DNA of 64,000 bases from Chamaelirium japonicum (GCA_947650365.1 CANTAL010000004.1:2825501-2889500); one strand, 5' to 3'; numbered from the stretch's first letter, positions 34,165-47,209 are shown. The notes: generated by a model not told the origin, from the letters alone. Made by a program: numbers and translations.

Positions 34165-35013
34165 AAGGGATTCCACTATGTAGATTTGAGATATACCTGT
34201 CTTAGCCTTCTTTGGAGCCGCACGACAGTCGCCCTTCCAGTGCCCCTTCTTGCCGCATCGGAAACAATTTTCTTTGGGCTTCGTCGGACCATTCTGTTTA
34301 GGAACCTACAACTGCACCTGGCCCATCTTCACAGGCTTCTTAGACTTTTTTTTCTAAAACTTGCTTTTGGCTTTTAGAGAAGAATTCCGCTCTACGTTCA
34401 GGGATTGGGCTCCTGCCTTTATCCCGTCCTCTGCCGCCTGGAGCACTACTAGGAGCTCTGCGTTAGACATCTCCTATCGGTTAAGGTTAAAGTTGGTAAC
34501 GAAGCCCTCAAATACTCCTGACAGAGACGCGAGAAAAATGTCGGTCTGGATCTCTGCATCCAAGATGTCATCGAAGGAACCAAGCTCATTCACATAGTCA
34601 AACAATTTCAGCATATGATCCCGAACTAAAGTCCCCTCTGCCATCTTTATGGACACCAATTTCTTGATGGTCAAGTAACGGGTTACCCGACTGTGACCCT
34701 CGAACATTTTCTTTAAATAGAGCATCATGTTTGAAGTGAAGGCCATGTCTTTGACTTGCTTCTGAAGGACGGTCTGCAAGGATGCCACTATATAGCACTT
34801 GCACATCTCATCAGCATCTAGCCAGTCTTTCCATTCCTTCAACTGGGCCTCAGTTGCACTTGGTCCCGGCATGGCCGGTTGAGGGGTACTTAGGGCAACT
34901 GTATGTTTGCCAACCCTTAGGACGAGCATCAGGTTACACTTCCAGTCCTCCTAGTTTGGTCCCGTAAGTTTGTTATCATTAAGGATGGAGGCAAGGGGGT
35001 CGAGCTTAATCAT
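34165..35013 (-). pseudogene. gag: copia Gag of C2, decayed
   Basis: Begins ATG at 35013 (product MIKLDPLASI). Stops at 34951 (TAC to TAG, compared with E1) and 34474, plus further nonsense codons before the zinc knuckle. The knuckle itself (CFRCGKKGHWKGDC) keeps its metal ligands. It joins pol in frame, with glutamine where E1 has the gag stop. Confidence 0.9.
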
Positions 35014-36957
35014 ATTTTCTATAAACAATGGTTTAAAGCAAAAATTAGGGTCTACTACAATATATTTTATAGAATTTAAAAATAGATAATGTTTACTCGA
35101 GCCGCTATGTCTTCACTACCTCAAGTGGAGATATCCAGGAATCTAAATTCTCTGGGCTCGAGCACTGAGACTATCGGCCTTGAATTAGAGACAGCATCTC
35201 GGTGAGAGCATGTAACTGCTTCTGCCAACGGGGTTTTTATGACCCAGTCTTCATCAGAATTATCCATGGCAAACTGAAAGACCTCCCAGTCTCCTTTTGG
35301 CCAGCTTTATGTGACCCGCGTGCGCAGCAACGGTGGTTTCACATAAGCTTTCGGATGCTTCCCACAAATCTAGGTGGTGTCGGTAGGGGGGTTCATAGGC
35401 TCCCACGGTGCAGAAAGAAACCGTCACCCACTGCCACCGGCATCCTCCATGTCCCGAAGGAAACCACTAGGCGAACTAGCATGGAAGGAAACACAGCTCT
35501 CACCCGGTGGGAATATCGAACTGCGTACCTCCCACCCAGACCCTTAGCCGGTTGATTGTGGAGGCCAGGGGCTCCCCTTTGGTGGGAACCTCTTACATAT
35601 TCCTTCTTTATAAGGTTTTATGCATATCTAGAAAGGTCACGACCTCCTAGACTTAGACCCTGGTCTATCATGCTCCCACTAGGATTACAAACCTTCCCAC
35701 AAAGCATTAGTATCCTTGGAAAATATCATAGTCCCTATCTTGAATACTCAGCTTTCACTTTTCTTGCAAGGATCACATTACATAGATTCCAAGGATCTCG
35801 ATACTTCACTAGTTTGCCCATAATCCTAAGATCTAGAGCCTAGCCTAAGGTCAACATGGAAAGGACTCCCACTAGAATGACGTCTCGTTCACAATTTGAT
35901 GCCTGATGTCATAGTAGACCTTATCTCATAATAGGTTTCGATGCTGGCTAAATAAGGACATCCGACAACCTCCGCCGGACCTCAACCTAATGGTGGTATA
36001 ACCAAATCGTGATGAGTTCATACTACCATCAAATGTCATCTAGAAACGGGTATCACACAGTGAAATCCTAACCTAACTTGATCGCTAGGACCACGTGGGG
36101 AAAGGGCATCCCACTAGGGTTATCATACTTCTTATGGAGACATTAATTATCTCTAAAAAAATCTAACACTGCGTCTATCTCGGTGCACAGTACTTGGCTA
36201 CCTGAACTACCACGAGGTCGGTTACCACCTTTCCTTTTAGTTAGCCACCGGATTCGCACGTGTTAGAACCATATACAGACACCGATGAATCCATAAGCTT
36301 AGTACTAACCCTAAGCCTGATCTAGAGACAAACTCACAAGCAAGATAGATAATCACATTATCATCGGGGTTCTCTAAACATTAAGAAAAGAGAATCAACA
36401 AAAATAGCATCCAAACTGAATCAAGTCCAGGGTCCGACCCCTGAACCTGAATAGCACAACCAAGATATCCTGCTCTTCCATTTTGCAAGATCTCTGACGA
36501 CGATCCCCATCATCGCCAACGTGCACGCTTTCGCCGGGTCTTTGCACGCCATGGCACTGCTTGCCCGAACAGTGGATGTAGCATCATCTCCTTCTTCTTG
36601 TGACCGAAAAACTAACACGCTTCGAGCTAGTGCTCGTTCGTGTACAATTTCGCTAGAAAGAAAAGAAAACAATCTTAAAAATATGGCCAGGGAACCGAGG
36701 GTGGTTAACCCCCACCCCCGCCCATCTAAATCCTTAAAATCCACAAGCATAATAATAATCAATGCAAAAAATAAATCCGGGGTCCAACCCCCAGAGGTAT
36801 GCAATCACAGATTACTATTCAGCGCGGCACCTGTAAAAAGACGATACATAGCACAATCCATATGCATGATCTACGCTGAACCCCGACGAAAACATATGCC
36901 ATCATATATTCACATGATATTTTCACGAATTCATGCATGAAACATACACCAAAGCGT
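35014..36957 (-). other. Untranslated leader of C2
   Basis: Reverse complement of the E1 leader with scattered differences. No supportable gene. Confidence 0.75.
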
Positions 36958-36969
36958 GCTCTGATACCA
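36958..36969 (-). other. Primer binding site of C2
   Basis: GCTCTGATACCA, the complement of TGGTATCAGAGC, lies three bases from the 5' LTR edge. Confidence 0.92.
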
Positions 36970-36972
36970 ATT

Positions 36973-38883
36973 TGTTGGAATTGGATCCGCTTATCAGAGT
37001 CGCAGCGGAAGCAAAAGATAGATCCGAAGATCATACGGTGTATGTTTCATTACAATTAATTCTACAAAACAATCTACATGCAAATCTATGATCTTAGCAT
37101 ATATGCGGACACCTTAGAGACATACTACGATTTACGGAAGACATGCATGCATCTAGTTAGGTGTTTAGAATCATCATACCTTGTGGATCTATGATCCGGA
37201 GAGAACAGAACGATGATGAACCGCACGTGAATTGCAAGGGAAACTGTCGGATAGCACCTTGTCCTTTGCGAATTGAGGAATCCTCGAAATCCCGTCTCTG
37301 AGTGCAAGGATTACGAGCCGACGGAGGAATCCGTTGCGAAGACGATGGCTAGCTGCGAGATCTCCTCATTCTCTTTCTCTCTTGTTCCTTTTCCTTCCTT
37401 CCTCCTTCTTCTTCCTCTTTCTTTCTTGGTCGAAACCACAAAGAGGAGGAGAGGGGGGAGGTTCGGATTTTCTGGAGAGGGGAGACTTGTGGCCGGCCCA
37501 CCCTCTCCCTATTTCTCTTATAGGGCCGGTCCCTAGTAGATAAGGATAAGAGGGTGGCAGTTTTTAGGGTTTCAGGTGTCTATCGTGAAGCCTGGACGAA
37601 AACGCCCTTCACAAAAAGTGAAACACTGCGAGAGAGATTGAGTGAGGTGCACTACTCGGAATTGAGTTCCGTCAGCGCCTATGAGCTCCTGGAATTATTC
37701 CGCTCATTCTAAGATCCATATTCAACATGTTCTGAGTCATATTTCAGTATTTATCAAAATACACCTACGGCCCGTAACACATGTGAATTAGTTTCTTAGG
37801 CTCCGGTCTTGCGCTCCATCGCGCTACTTCGCATCCAACGTATCCAACCAGGTCAGGGAACAATTCCTATACGCAACGACAGGGTGGAACCTTCAGGGTT
37901 CGGGATCTCTAGCTTCAACCGGATCCCTGATTAACTGTTCTGGTGACACACCGAAAGTTCCGTTAATCAGCCCTAATTCTGATTAACCCGCGTAGCCACC
38001 CAGAGTGCGACGCGAGTTGAACTCTAGTGATCCTAAACTTATGTTACTCCCTCGTAACCCTGTTTCCTACTATATTCCGATAATCCTCAGTCCCTCCTAT
38101 TACTGGTGCCATGATACGACTCGGGTGGTGGGGAGCACCGTCAGATCTTGATCGATCATCTGACTAGGGTTTGATGACTTGTCATCTATAACACCACACA
38201 TCTTCTGATGCTATGCCTAGCATCCGGAACATCGTCAATCATACTGACAACCACTAGGCCTGGGTTAACTGTGTGCACAGATTGACTCATCAAAATGCAC
38301 CCATCCAACACTGGACGTCGGATAACCTATAGGGATTACATGTCACTCAAGCGCCAGCTGGGTAACCCAACGTACCGTGGTATTGGACTATGGAAGGTCC
38401 GCACACGTTGGCACATCAAAGCACCACACAACTGGTTGGCCCAGTGTACATGGTCCCTCCGGGTTAAGGACATATTATCTATAGTAGTAAGACGGTTTAT
38501 GCACCAGTGTCTGAATCACTGAACTGTGCACCGTCTTGGTTCTTGTTCAACACGATCATCGTGCTTGGTCAGGTGAATGGGAATCCCACGTTCCTGTGGT
38601 GGAGACTTCACCACATCCTCTACCTACCAACAACTTATTCTTGGTGAAGCGACCGGTATCACCTAAGCTGTGAACTAGTTCTAGGTCTACACATGACTGG
38701 TCCACTGGGCCTCCCAATCATGGATCCACCATGCGCCTCAGTGGCCTACTGTGTTCCGTAGGGTCCTTTATTATATGTGTATAAATATATATCATAGTAG
38801 TATTCTAATTAAAGCAATAATGAAAAGCATCTTTATTAATGTTAATACAGAAAATCCACGCTAAGGACACAAGAGCTACAACA
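36973..38883 (-). repeat. 5' LTR of C2 (1911 bp)
   Basis: From TGTTGGAATT to CTACAACA. It provides the uninterrupted version of the CACTA insertion site near 38370. Confidence 0.95.
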
Positions 38884-40590
38884 ACACCGACTCGGAGGCA
38901 AACCCGACACGTAAACCGAACCCGACCCACACCAAACAAGGGGCGGGTGGGCCCATCCCCAAGTGGGGCCCACTCGGCCCCCCTATAGAAATCCGAACCC
39001 CTTAGGGGGGTGGCCAGCCATGCAAAGAAAGAAAAGAAAAGAAGGAAAAGGAAGAAAGAAAGAAAAAAAAAGGGAAAGAAAAGAAAAGGAAAGGAAAGAA
39101 GAAAAAGGAAATAAATACCGCCATGCGCGGGGGGAGGTTGCGTATGACGTCTACATAAGTGTGGATCTGCGCCGATCCCTCGATCCGATGGACAAGAAAC
39201 GAAGCCGGGTCGCCATCGACTTTATGTGCAAGATTCAAAATAATCCAAAGAAGATTGAGCCATAACTACTCCGCCAGAAAAGGATTGCAAATAAAGGTTT
39301 ATTCCTCTCTTCAATGGAAGAATAAATCTCGGGGTAATTATGGGAGAGATATTAAAGGGATTCAAATAAACTTCCCATATCTCTCCCCTCCCCCCTTCAC
39401 CTATTAATAGAGGGGGAGGGGGAAGGCTCAAAAGGTCGGAAGCTGAAAACGAAGCGAGGAAGCTCTGCAGAAGAGGAGACGCGCTCTTCATCGACCCAAG
39501 GCTTCTCGAGGCATGGGCAAGCCTATCCCTTCGGGACCGGTTTAGTCTATTGAAAACCCTCATCAATATGAAGACCCTTGCACAAGAAGGTCAAGCCTTC
39601 GACTCCGTGCACGAAGAAGAAAGCTCAGAGAAGAAGAATCCTTCACCTTCGAAGACGCCAGAAGCAAAGGCCGGAGAAGAAGATCAGAGCGGCACTACCC
39701 CTTTGGCTCCAACAAGCCTTCGACTCCGATCAAGCCCAAAAGCCCAGAGAAGAGGACCGAAGCGTCATCACCCCGTCGCCTTTGACAAACGCCCACTCCA
39801 TCCATGAAGAAGAAAGCTCGGAGAGGGACACCTGAAGCGTCACTACACCCGTCGCCTTCAAAGCAAAGCCGACGCTACAACTGTCGCACGGAGATCAGTG
39901 CCACCCCCACCATCTTCAAAAGTAAAGCCTTCGATCCCGACCACGCCAAAGAAGCCCGGAGAAGAAGAGAAGCAAAGCCAAGCCTTCGACTCCGATCACG
40001 CCAAAGAAGTTCGGAAAAGAAGAGAAGTGAAAACGACGCCATAACCGTCGAGGAAGTCGGAAGAAGCTTTGAAGAAGCAGCCATCGTCGTTCGAGAAGAA
40101 GATCAAGTCAATGCAAGAAACCAAAGCAAAAGCCCCGGTAAAGCCCGTGCCAAAGCAATACAAGCACCAAAGCAAAGCTAAAGCCGACGCCAAAAGCACG
40201 ATCGACACCGTGAACCGACGATCAAGGACGCCGAGGTTTAGCAAGGATTGAGGAAGACACAAAGATCGAGGAACGAAGCCGAAAACCCCTAGATGAGGAA
40301 GCGCAAAGCACGAAAGGGACAAAAGCAACGACGGATATTCCTTATCCTCTCAAAGAACCCTCACCCTGTAAAGACATATGTTCTGGGCAACCCCTTCATA
40401 GCTCTCGCACGAATACCACGTGGAGACGCGGATCAAAGGGACCCTCTAGAGGATCTCTCCTATAATCTCCTGATCAATATTCGCCGCACCTGGCTCACCA
40501 CCCCCGAGTCCCCGGGTCCCGACACTCTGTAATCTTCGTGTGTTTGCAATAAAGACGACCCAGATCTTTTTCTGTGCATATAGACCCACA
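38884..40590 (+). mobile_element. Family R copy 2, main part
   Basis: Continues the R sequence interrupted at 12904: purine tract (39024-39110), a TATA-like site altered to TATTAATA (about 39402), a long AAGCCxxGGAGAAGA-rich section (39600-40250), and near the end TTTGCAATAAAG (about 40546), a plausible poly(A) signal. It ends TAGACCCACA at 40590 if it is an LTR beginning TGTAGAC; together with 12750-12904 that gives about 1860 bp. Two 40-bp-scale repeats of GCxCCxxCTGGGGTCCA follow (40591-40660) and resemble the sequence just left of copy 1 (9720-9765). Confidence 0.6.
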
Positions 40591-40659
40591 GCCCTGTCTG
40601 GGGTCCAGGAAGATGATCGTGGGACCCGCAGCTCCGCCTGGGGTCCACAAAGATGATTG

Positions 40660-43262
40660 TTGGATAGTTGCTAAAGAAAAAAACTTTTCATTCGTTTTTG
40701 GCGAAGTACAAAAATGGGCACAGCAGGGCATTACAACGACTGGACCATCTCCATGTACCGGTACTGGAGGGACACGATCTTGTGGTTGCGCTCCTGATCT
40801 TTCGCTGCCAGTTTGGCTCGGTGCACCTCATGGAGAGGATCGATTTTAGCTGCTCGGGCCTTCTTCTCTGAGGCAAGGTGAGCTAAAGCGTCCTTGCAAC
40901 TCATTAGAGCAGTCTCGTGAGCAGCATTGGAGTCATCCAGATCATACTGTAAATTTCGAACGAGGATAGTTGTAGTCTCCTGCTCTTTCTCCTTCGCTTT
41001 TACTAGGGGCTAGAGTCGGGCGAGATCCGCTCGCAGTTCGGTGACCTCCTGCTCGAGCTACGCTCGATGAGCCTCGACCTTGGAGTCCCTCTGTGTAAAG
41101 GACTCTCGCAAGGCGAACAACTTACCCCGAAGTTGAGCTACCTCCTCGTCCTTATTTCGCAGGCCCTCGTGGGCCACGCTCTGGATTCAATGGACTCTCC
41201 TCCTCTTTGCCTCCATTGCCTCCGTAAGGAAAGCACGCTCATGGACTAGGTGGGCAATGGGGGGGATGTTCTTAGAATTGGGGGACTGGTTGGAGAGCTT
41301 GCGAAGCAAGTGGAGTTTCCGAGACTCTTGCTCCGCCCATTTCCCGACCAGAATAAGGCCTGTAAGACCCTACAAAGGGGTGATGATTAGGCACAACAGA
41401 CTTCTTAGTCATATAGTACGGTACAAACGTACCAGAACAAAGTGGGAGATCGAGCTCCGAAGAAGAGGGGCCATGGATTGGATAAGTTGCCATCATACTC
41501 GTTGGGGAGGATATACCCCCGAGCCAGGGCCACATCGACCTTGAGGTCAGCAGAACTGTCATCATCTAGGATTGGGTGGCTACCTCCTCCCTCCTTGCAG
41601 ACGGCCAAGGCAGGCCAGATGATGGAGCGCCTTGGTCGACTGGCCTCGCCACACCCAGAGGATCATTGAAAGATCGCTCCGACCGACCGGCAGCATCATC
41701 CATAGGCTACTCGCCCTCGGTTGAACGAAGAAAAGAGAATTGACAGTCGGATAGTTAAACAAGGGGAAATATCTGGAAATAACTTTCAAGAACTTACCCG
41801 GAGGATTGGGTCGAGCTTTCGTGTCTAGAGCCTCACCCGTCACGGGGGACACTGCCTCAACGGATGTCGCCTCATTCATAATGCCCATGGCTGCGCTTGG
41901 CCCTACCGTATTGCCAACCGAGGCCGGTAGGATTTTTGGAGTTGGGTCCACCGAGTGCTCCTACTCGGGCAGCACCAGGGAGGCATCGCTTGTGTCCCTA
42001 GGGAGCAGCCGAAATGCTTCGATTACAATCAAGCTCGCTTAGATTGATGAATTCGGTGGGGAGACCCGAGGAGCTCCTCGTCGGAGAGAGGCACCTCATT
42101 CTCGAGGTCGCCTTCAGAGGTCACCTCGGGCTTGAGCTCTAGCGGTGCCTCTGTACCAGGACCTTCCCCTTCGGATGCTTGGGGCTCGATGGGGGACGTT
42201 TCATGGACCCTCTTCCCCACCCTACCATCGGGAGGGGTGGCCGGCCGGAGGTGGTTGCTGCCCGGTAAAAAGGAAGCAACCCTTGACGAATCAACAACGA
42301 AATTGCCCGGTGGAAGGATTCGGGTAGGCCCCTCCTCTATAATCTCCATGTTGGAGTCTGAGTGCTCGGAGCTGGGGACAATGAGGCCCCCGCCAGCACT
42401 GGCCCTACCAAGCTCGCCCGTGCTCCCGCCATCGCCACGGCCTGAGGGATCAACTCCAGCCCTTCTGTTACAGTCGTCGCTGCCGATACCACCACTACGT
42501 CCCCTTCGTCATCGTTATCATTGTCGTTGTCAAGCTCCCCACTGCTTCTACCGCCATCGTCTCTATCACTGGATGAGTTGTCTGTCGGATGCTCTCGCCA
42601 AGGGATAGGCCTCGAGGCACATCCCCGACCTGGGCAATGGTTACTTGCTCCATGAGCATGCTGGATCGGATCGGAAGTGGTCTCCCAATGGACTGGTGTA
42701 TGCCCATAGATGTCCATGATCTAGGCATCTACGTTCCTTCTGGACTCTTCTCCCTTTGAGGAAGTTGCAACGAAGCAAAATGTCGTCGGGCACGTGGGTA
42801 TTGAACTCCGACACAGCAAACTCATCACGCCAGTCCCCAACCAGGCGTAGTGGTAGTATCGTCCAAGTCGGGTCGGAATCGGGCAAACACCAAGGCTGAA
42901 GAGGAACGACCGCTGAAATATTACCCCTGAATCCCTGGACCAGAGCCATCTTCATGAGGTACTTGCCGAAGAACCAGTCGAGGTTGACCGAAACCCTGCG
43001 GGTGTGAAGGACGTCGCAACAATGGAGGATCTGCCAGGAGTTCGCACCCAATTGGCGCGAGCAAAGGTGGAGATAGGAGAGGAACCGCCCGGAGAAGACT
43101 GGCGCGCAGTTGCCCACCGAAGATGACGGTGTAGCTCGGACCGACGGAGGTGGTGATGTTAGTAAGTTGGACGTCGCACTGGTGAAGAAACGGGAACTCT
43201 TCCTTCAGAACGATGAGCTGCTCTTCTGGGGTGAGCATCGTGTTGTCTCCGGGACGAGCCAT
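40660..43262 (-). pseudogene. Decayed 'putative gypsy-type transposon' ORF with coiled-coil tail
   Basis: A reading direction on the minus strand starts at ATG 43262 (MARPGDNTM). A change of frame at about 43117-43000 leads into a conserved-looking stretch (FLSYLHLCSRQLGANSW, then NLDWFFGKYLMK and LRLVGDWRDEF; about 43090-42740). An acidic, Ser/Gly-rich part follows (42700-42030). A heavily charged part near 41300-40700 reads as a coiled coil (LREEVAQLR-like helices) but is broken by stops. The pattern recalls plant transposon ORFs of the PF04195 type, which can occur antisense next to the 3' LTR in Tat/Grande gypsy elements. I recognise no catalytic domain. It is certainly non-functional as it stands. 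Confidence 0.45.
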
Positions 43263-43829
43263 TGTCGGGCGAGGTAAGCGGTTGCAGAAAGCAAGAAAGC
43301 TAAAAGGCAAGAAGAAGAAGAAAAAAGGCGACAAAGAGCGGGCGTCCTATTCGCGCGCTGAAGCAGGTATTTGAAGGTTTGAAGCGCCGCCCGTTTTTCG
43401 GAACTAGTGAATCCAAAATTACGGAGCGATCCTGAGCGTCGAAAGGGGGAAGATCCAACGATTGTGGGATCAACCGCCTCGGTGGTTGAGATCCCCATTT
43501 AAGCACGATGGGATCGTGACCCCCGTAGCAGGAGCTCGAGAAGGGCAATGATGATTATCCATCGTGTCCATGAGCCGCCGATCCAAATTCAAGACACGTG
43601 GCAAAACCCTGATGACAGACGAGACTTTTGGCCCATGGTTTATAGACACAAGGACCGAAATGGAGCTTTTGTAGAAGGGGTTTTTCAGTGCAACGTTCAG
43701 ATGATGACAGGTGTACAGCAAAGCTACCCGGCTAGGCCCGGTTTGAAGGCGCAAAGAACCGGATCGTCTGATCCTGTCCAACCCGGTCCGCAGGCTACAT
43801 GTAAGTCTTGGAGACAGACCAAGTTGACT

Positions 43830-44420
43830 CGAGCTCCATGATGGGAACCAGGTCGGGCATGTCGTGTACCTGCTCCGGCAACCCAAATCCCTGAGAAGAC
43901 CGACCTGATCGGCGACGGAGAGCCACCCCTGGGGTAAGGAAAGATCGGAGGACATTCGTAACGGCCAAGAGATCTCGGCGGACTTCTAGGGGTTTGCCAG
44001 GCTGGTGACCCTGATGATATCTCGTCCGTTAGGATCTTGGGTCACCCATGACTAATTAGGGGCCCGCGATCCACGGGAGCATAGAAGGAAAGATATGAAA
44101 AGCGTTCGATCGGGAAGATCCGCCGTAGTTATTCCGAGATTCTCGTAGGAAATCTCGCACACGCATGAAGTCTATAAAAGAACCCCGCCCCTTTATGGGC
44201 AGGTAAGCAATCTTTCGCTCCTGAACCCTAGACCACGCTTGTTGTTGCTCCCTTCCCTGACTTGAGCGTCGGAGGGGCCTTGGCTCGGAGGTGAGCCTTG
44301 GTCTCTTTGCAGGTAACGCGGGAAGGAGGTGGAGGCGATCTTGCTCCATCTGACGATCGGGTGTGGCCGGCGGAATCCCCCCCAGCAGCACGTATCCTGG
44401 ACGTTGTTTTCGTATCACAC
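43830..44420 (+). repeat. Gypsy-type LTR remnant
   Basis: Contains TCTATAAAAG (44171-44180), then ACCCTAGACCACGC and TGACTTGAGCGTCGGAGG (about 44258), a string common in plant gypsy LTRs downstream of the TATA box. Boundaries are uncertain. The interval 43550-43830 shows nothing recognisable. Confidence 0.6.
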
Positions 44421-45131
44421 GGGGCCTGGGTGGTTCCAGCTTGTTAGTGGTCGTTTTTGTTACAAGAGCAAAGTCGATCCTTGTCCCTTTTTCAATGTCA
44501 GCCCTGTATGTCTATTTGAAAAAGGGGGGAGGGGGGGAACCTATTATGGCAGCAGCAAGTACTTTTCATAAAAAAGAGGAGGGGGCCAACCGATGGGCTT
44601 GGCCCGATTGATTCGGGTCATGGCCCAACTGACAACTTGCACCGCCGAAAGAGTGCAGTGCAGTGCAGGAAGGTGAGGAAATTTTTTGATGCGAACTTGT
44701 CGTGAAAGGCAACGGGCGACTGTTTGTTTGACACGTGGCCACACCTTTTACATTGTTCTGATTCTTGTAATGATTGTGGGCTTTGTTGGACGGACATAGA
44801 TGGGCTGCACACCGACCAAGTTGTGAACGAGAGGAAGACGTTATTAGTCACTACTCGTACGCAACCGAGGGGGGCGATGCCACCGACCAACCTGTTGCCA
44901 CCGCTACCCGTCCCAATCCCACGATAACCCCACATTCCTCCTCCTTGCCTCCTTTCAAAGCTCCATGATAAATAAAGTAAAATGACATACATACCCTTAA
45001 GATGATGAGGAAGGTGGTGTTTCAATCTTCTTTAGAGAGGTTGGAAAAAAATCCTTTCTCCAATCCCACTATCACAATCCCACTACTCCAATGATCTCTT
45101 TTTCTCTCTCCCATCGTCTACCTGTCATATA
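44421..45131. other. Intergenic, no feature recognised
   Basis: A G-run near 44525-44537 and short repeats of GTGCAGTGCAGTGC near 44655. No coding or structural signal beyond this. Confidence 0.4.
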
Positions 45132-45623
45132 CTAGTGTATGTCCGTGCCTGTCGACACAGTAGCGGGCCGTCTTCGGCTGCAACACATTTGAAACGTTTT
45201 CAGCAACAAAACACTTTCGACGACAACACCGACATTCATAGGGACACCCATTTCCTTCCCCTATAATCGATCAATCACAGCTGTCTCTATTCGAACGGAT
45301 TCATTGAGATCGACCCGATGGTTTGGGGCGGTCGAAATTTCAGCAAGCGGGTTTATAGCCGTTGATGCGAACAACGATCACGGGATGAACGGTCAGGCTT
45401 AGTTCAGTTTAAATGGGCCGGGATTTTAGGGATTTAGTGCAATTTAAATGGATTGGGAATTGAAACCAAGGGGAGGGAGTTGGTTGACGGAGAAATTGAG
45501 ATTGTGCGTTGATTTTTGAACGAATGGTTAGATCTATTCAGTTCATTTTTGTCAAGCCAGCTTGTCCTAGTCAGCTTCCGTTTTATCTAGTCAGCACAAA
45601 ACCGACGTGCCATGTTATATAGA
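45132..45623 (-). mobile_element. Non-autonomous Helitron H1 (492 bp)
   Basis: On the minus strand it starts TCTATATAACATGG and ends with a hairpin (GTGTCGACAGGCAC type), a short spacer and CTAG. Flanking base A at 45131 fits insertion between A and T. No coding sequence. Its 5' end directly abuts the 3' end of H2. Confidence 0.8.
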
Positions 45624-47177
45624 CTAGTACATGCCCGTGCCTGTCGGCACTGCAGCGAGCTGCCTTCGGCTGCAACACAACTGTCGGCAAAAAAGCGGAC
45701 TGCCTTCGACGGCAGGACACCCTCTGGGCATCACTACCCCCACCCACAACGTCGCATTCGGTGACAACGCTCCGGATCACCTTCGGTAACAAAAAACTTT
45801 CAGCAGTAACACCGGCCCGCCTCGACGGACCGACAACCGCTAAGACTCGATAAGACCCGTTTAAATATTTATTCTTTATTTTTTTTTTTCATTGCAACTC
45901 ACCATCATGGGTGTCCTGATCACAGTCATCCGTGGAACCCATCGCATACTGTAATCGGATGCTGGGCAAACCCAACCCGACCCAACCCATTGATTTTTAA
46001 ACGGGTCTTAAACAGGTCGGAGACAAAAACCGGACCCGACCCATTTACTAAACAGTTTAGTCGTGTCGACCCGTTTACGACCCGAACCCATTTGACCCAG
46101 AGCCGCTAATTTTGTATCGGGTCGTGTGTCGGGTCTGCTATGTCGGGTTCAAAATTACCATTAAAATTCATATTTTTCCTTGGTAGATTGCTCTATAGCC
46201 TGACCAAACATTCCAAGCAACAATAGAGAAAAAAAATTTGGCAGGAGGCTACCCAAAGACGTGCTTGGTGATGTTGGAGGCCCCATTAAGGTGTTCATGG
46301 AAATTTATGATTAACACTTTGAACCCATTCAATGGTCAAAGGCTGAAGCTGATGTAAGGAAGATATTGATGATAAATACAATAAAAAAGAGAGTAGAGAA
46401 TAATAGACACTTAGATATATCCTTTTATCAGAAGTGGTGAAAACCCCATCATAACAAATGGTGTGCTGAAACATCCTCCATATTTTTCATATACCTAGCT
46501 TCCATCTTCAAGTACAAAGATGGTTGCAGTGGTTGGTTGCCTGTGGAGGATTTAAAAAGAATAAATCGAAGAAATCAAATGAATCAAAGAAAAAAAAATT
46601 ACCAAATTTCATCTTCCCAAAATCTAGGCAAGAATCGGTCAAAGCCTCCAACTTGGGATAAAAAACGACCGTGAGATGAATATAGCCGTTGGGGAGGACG
46701 GGGCGAGCGTGTGCATGTCGGGTTGGGGACTTGGGAGAAGGAGATCATGAGAGAGGGAGAGATTGAGAGGTGGGAGGGGAATTTTTTTTAAAAAAATCAG
46801 GATCACTGCGATGACAGCTTTCCTCTGATAAGGTTTTCCTTTTTTTTTTGCTCTGAATGAGGTTTTTCTTTTGAAATCAGGATTATATGGTGAAACTTTT
46901 AAAATCAAGAGCTTTCCTTTGATAACACTTTTTCTTTGAAATTGGGATAAAAAATGGAAGCATTTGTTGTGATGACAACTTTCCTTTGATGAGGATGATG
47001 GATTCTAATGGCTGCATGTCCATTTTTGCCTAGTCCATTTTTGAAAAATAGGGAGAAGGGGGGTGCTTGAATATTTTGGTCTAGTCAGCTTGTTTTTTGT
47101 CTAGTCAGCTTGTCCTAGTCAACTTTTGGTTCCGTTTTGTCTAGTCAGCAGAAAACCGACGTGCCATGTTATATAGA
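45624..47177 (-). mobile_element. Non-autonomous Helitron H2 (1554 bp)
   Basis: The 3' end has hairpin GTGCCGACAGGCAC, spacer GGGCATGTA and CTAG at 45624-45627. The 5' end TCTATATAACATGGCACG ends at 47177. It is flanked by A (45623) and T (47178). Its 5' region is nearly the same as that of H1. The inside holds ACCCGACCC-rich repeats (about 45960-46150) and AT-rich sequence without a gene. Confidence 0.82.
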
Positions 47178-47209
47178 TTATCACCGTCGGCCACCTTATC
47201 TTATGAACA

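Larger units (their letters stand above)
30895..38883 (-). mobile_element. Copia element C2 with truncated left LTR
   Basis: Same family as E1 in opposite orientation: truncated 3' LTR (30895-31046), internal region, full 5' LTR (36973-38883). Its flank pair GCACC (12900-12904) and ACACC (38884-38888) fits a 5-bp target duplication with one change, if 12905-38883 is taken as the original insertion. Confidence 0.92.
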
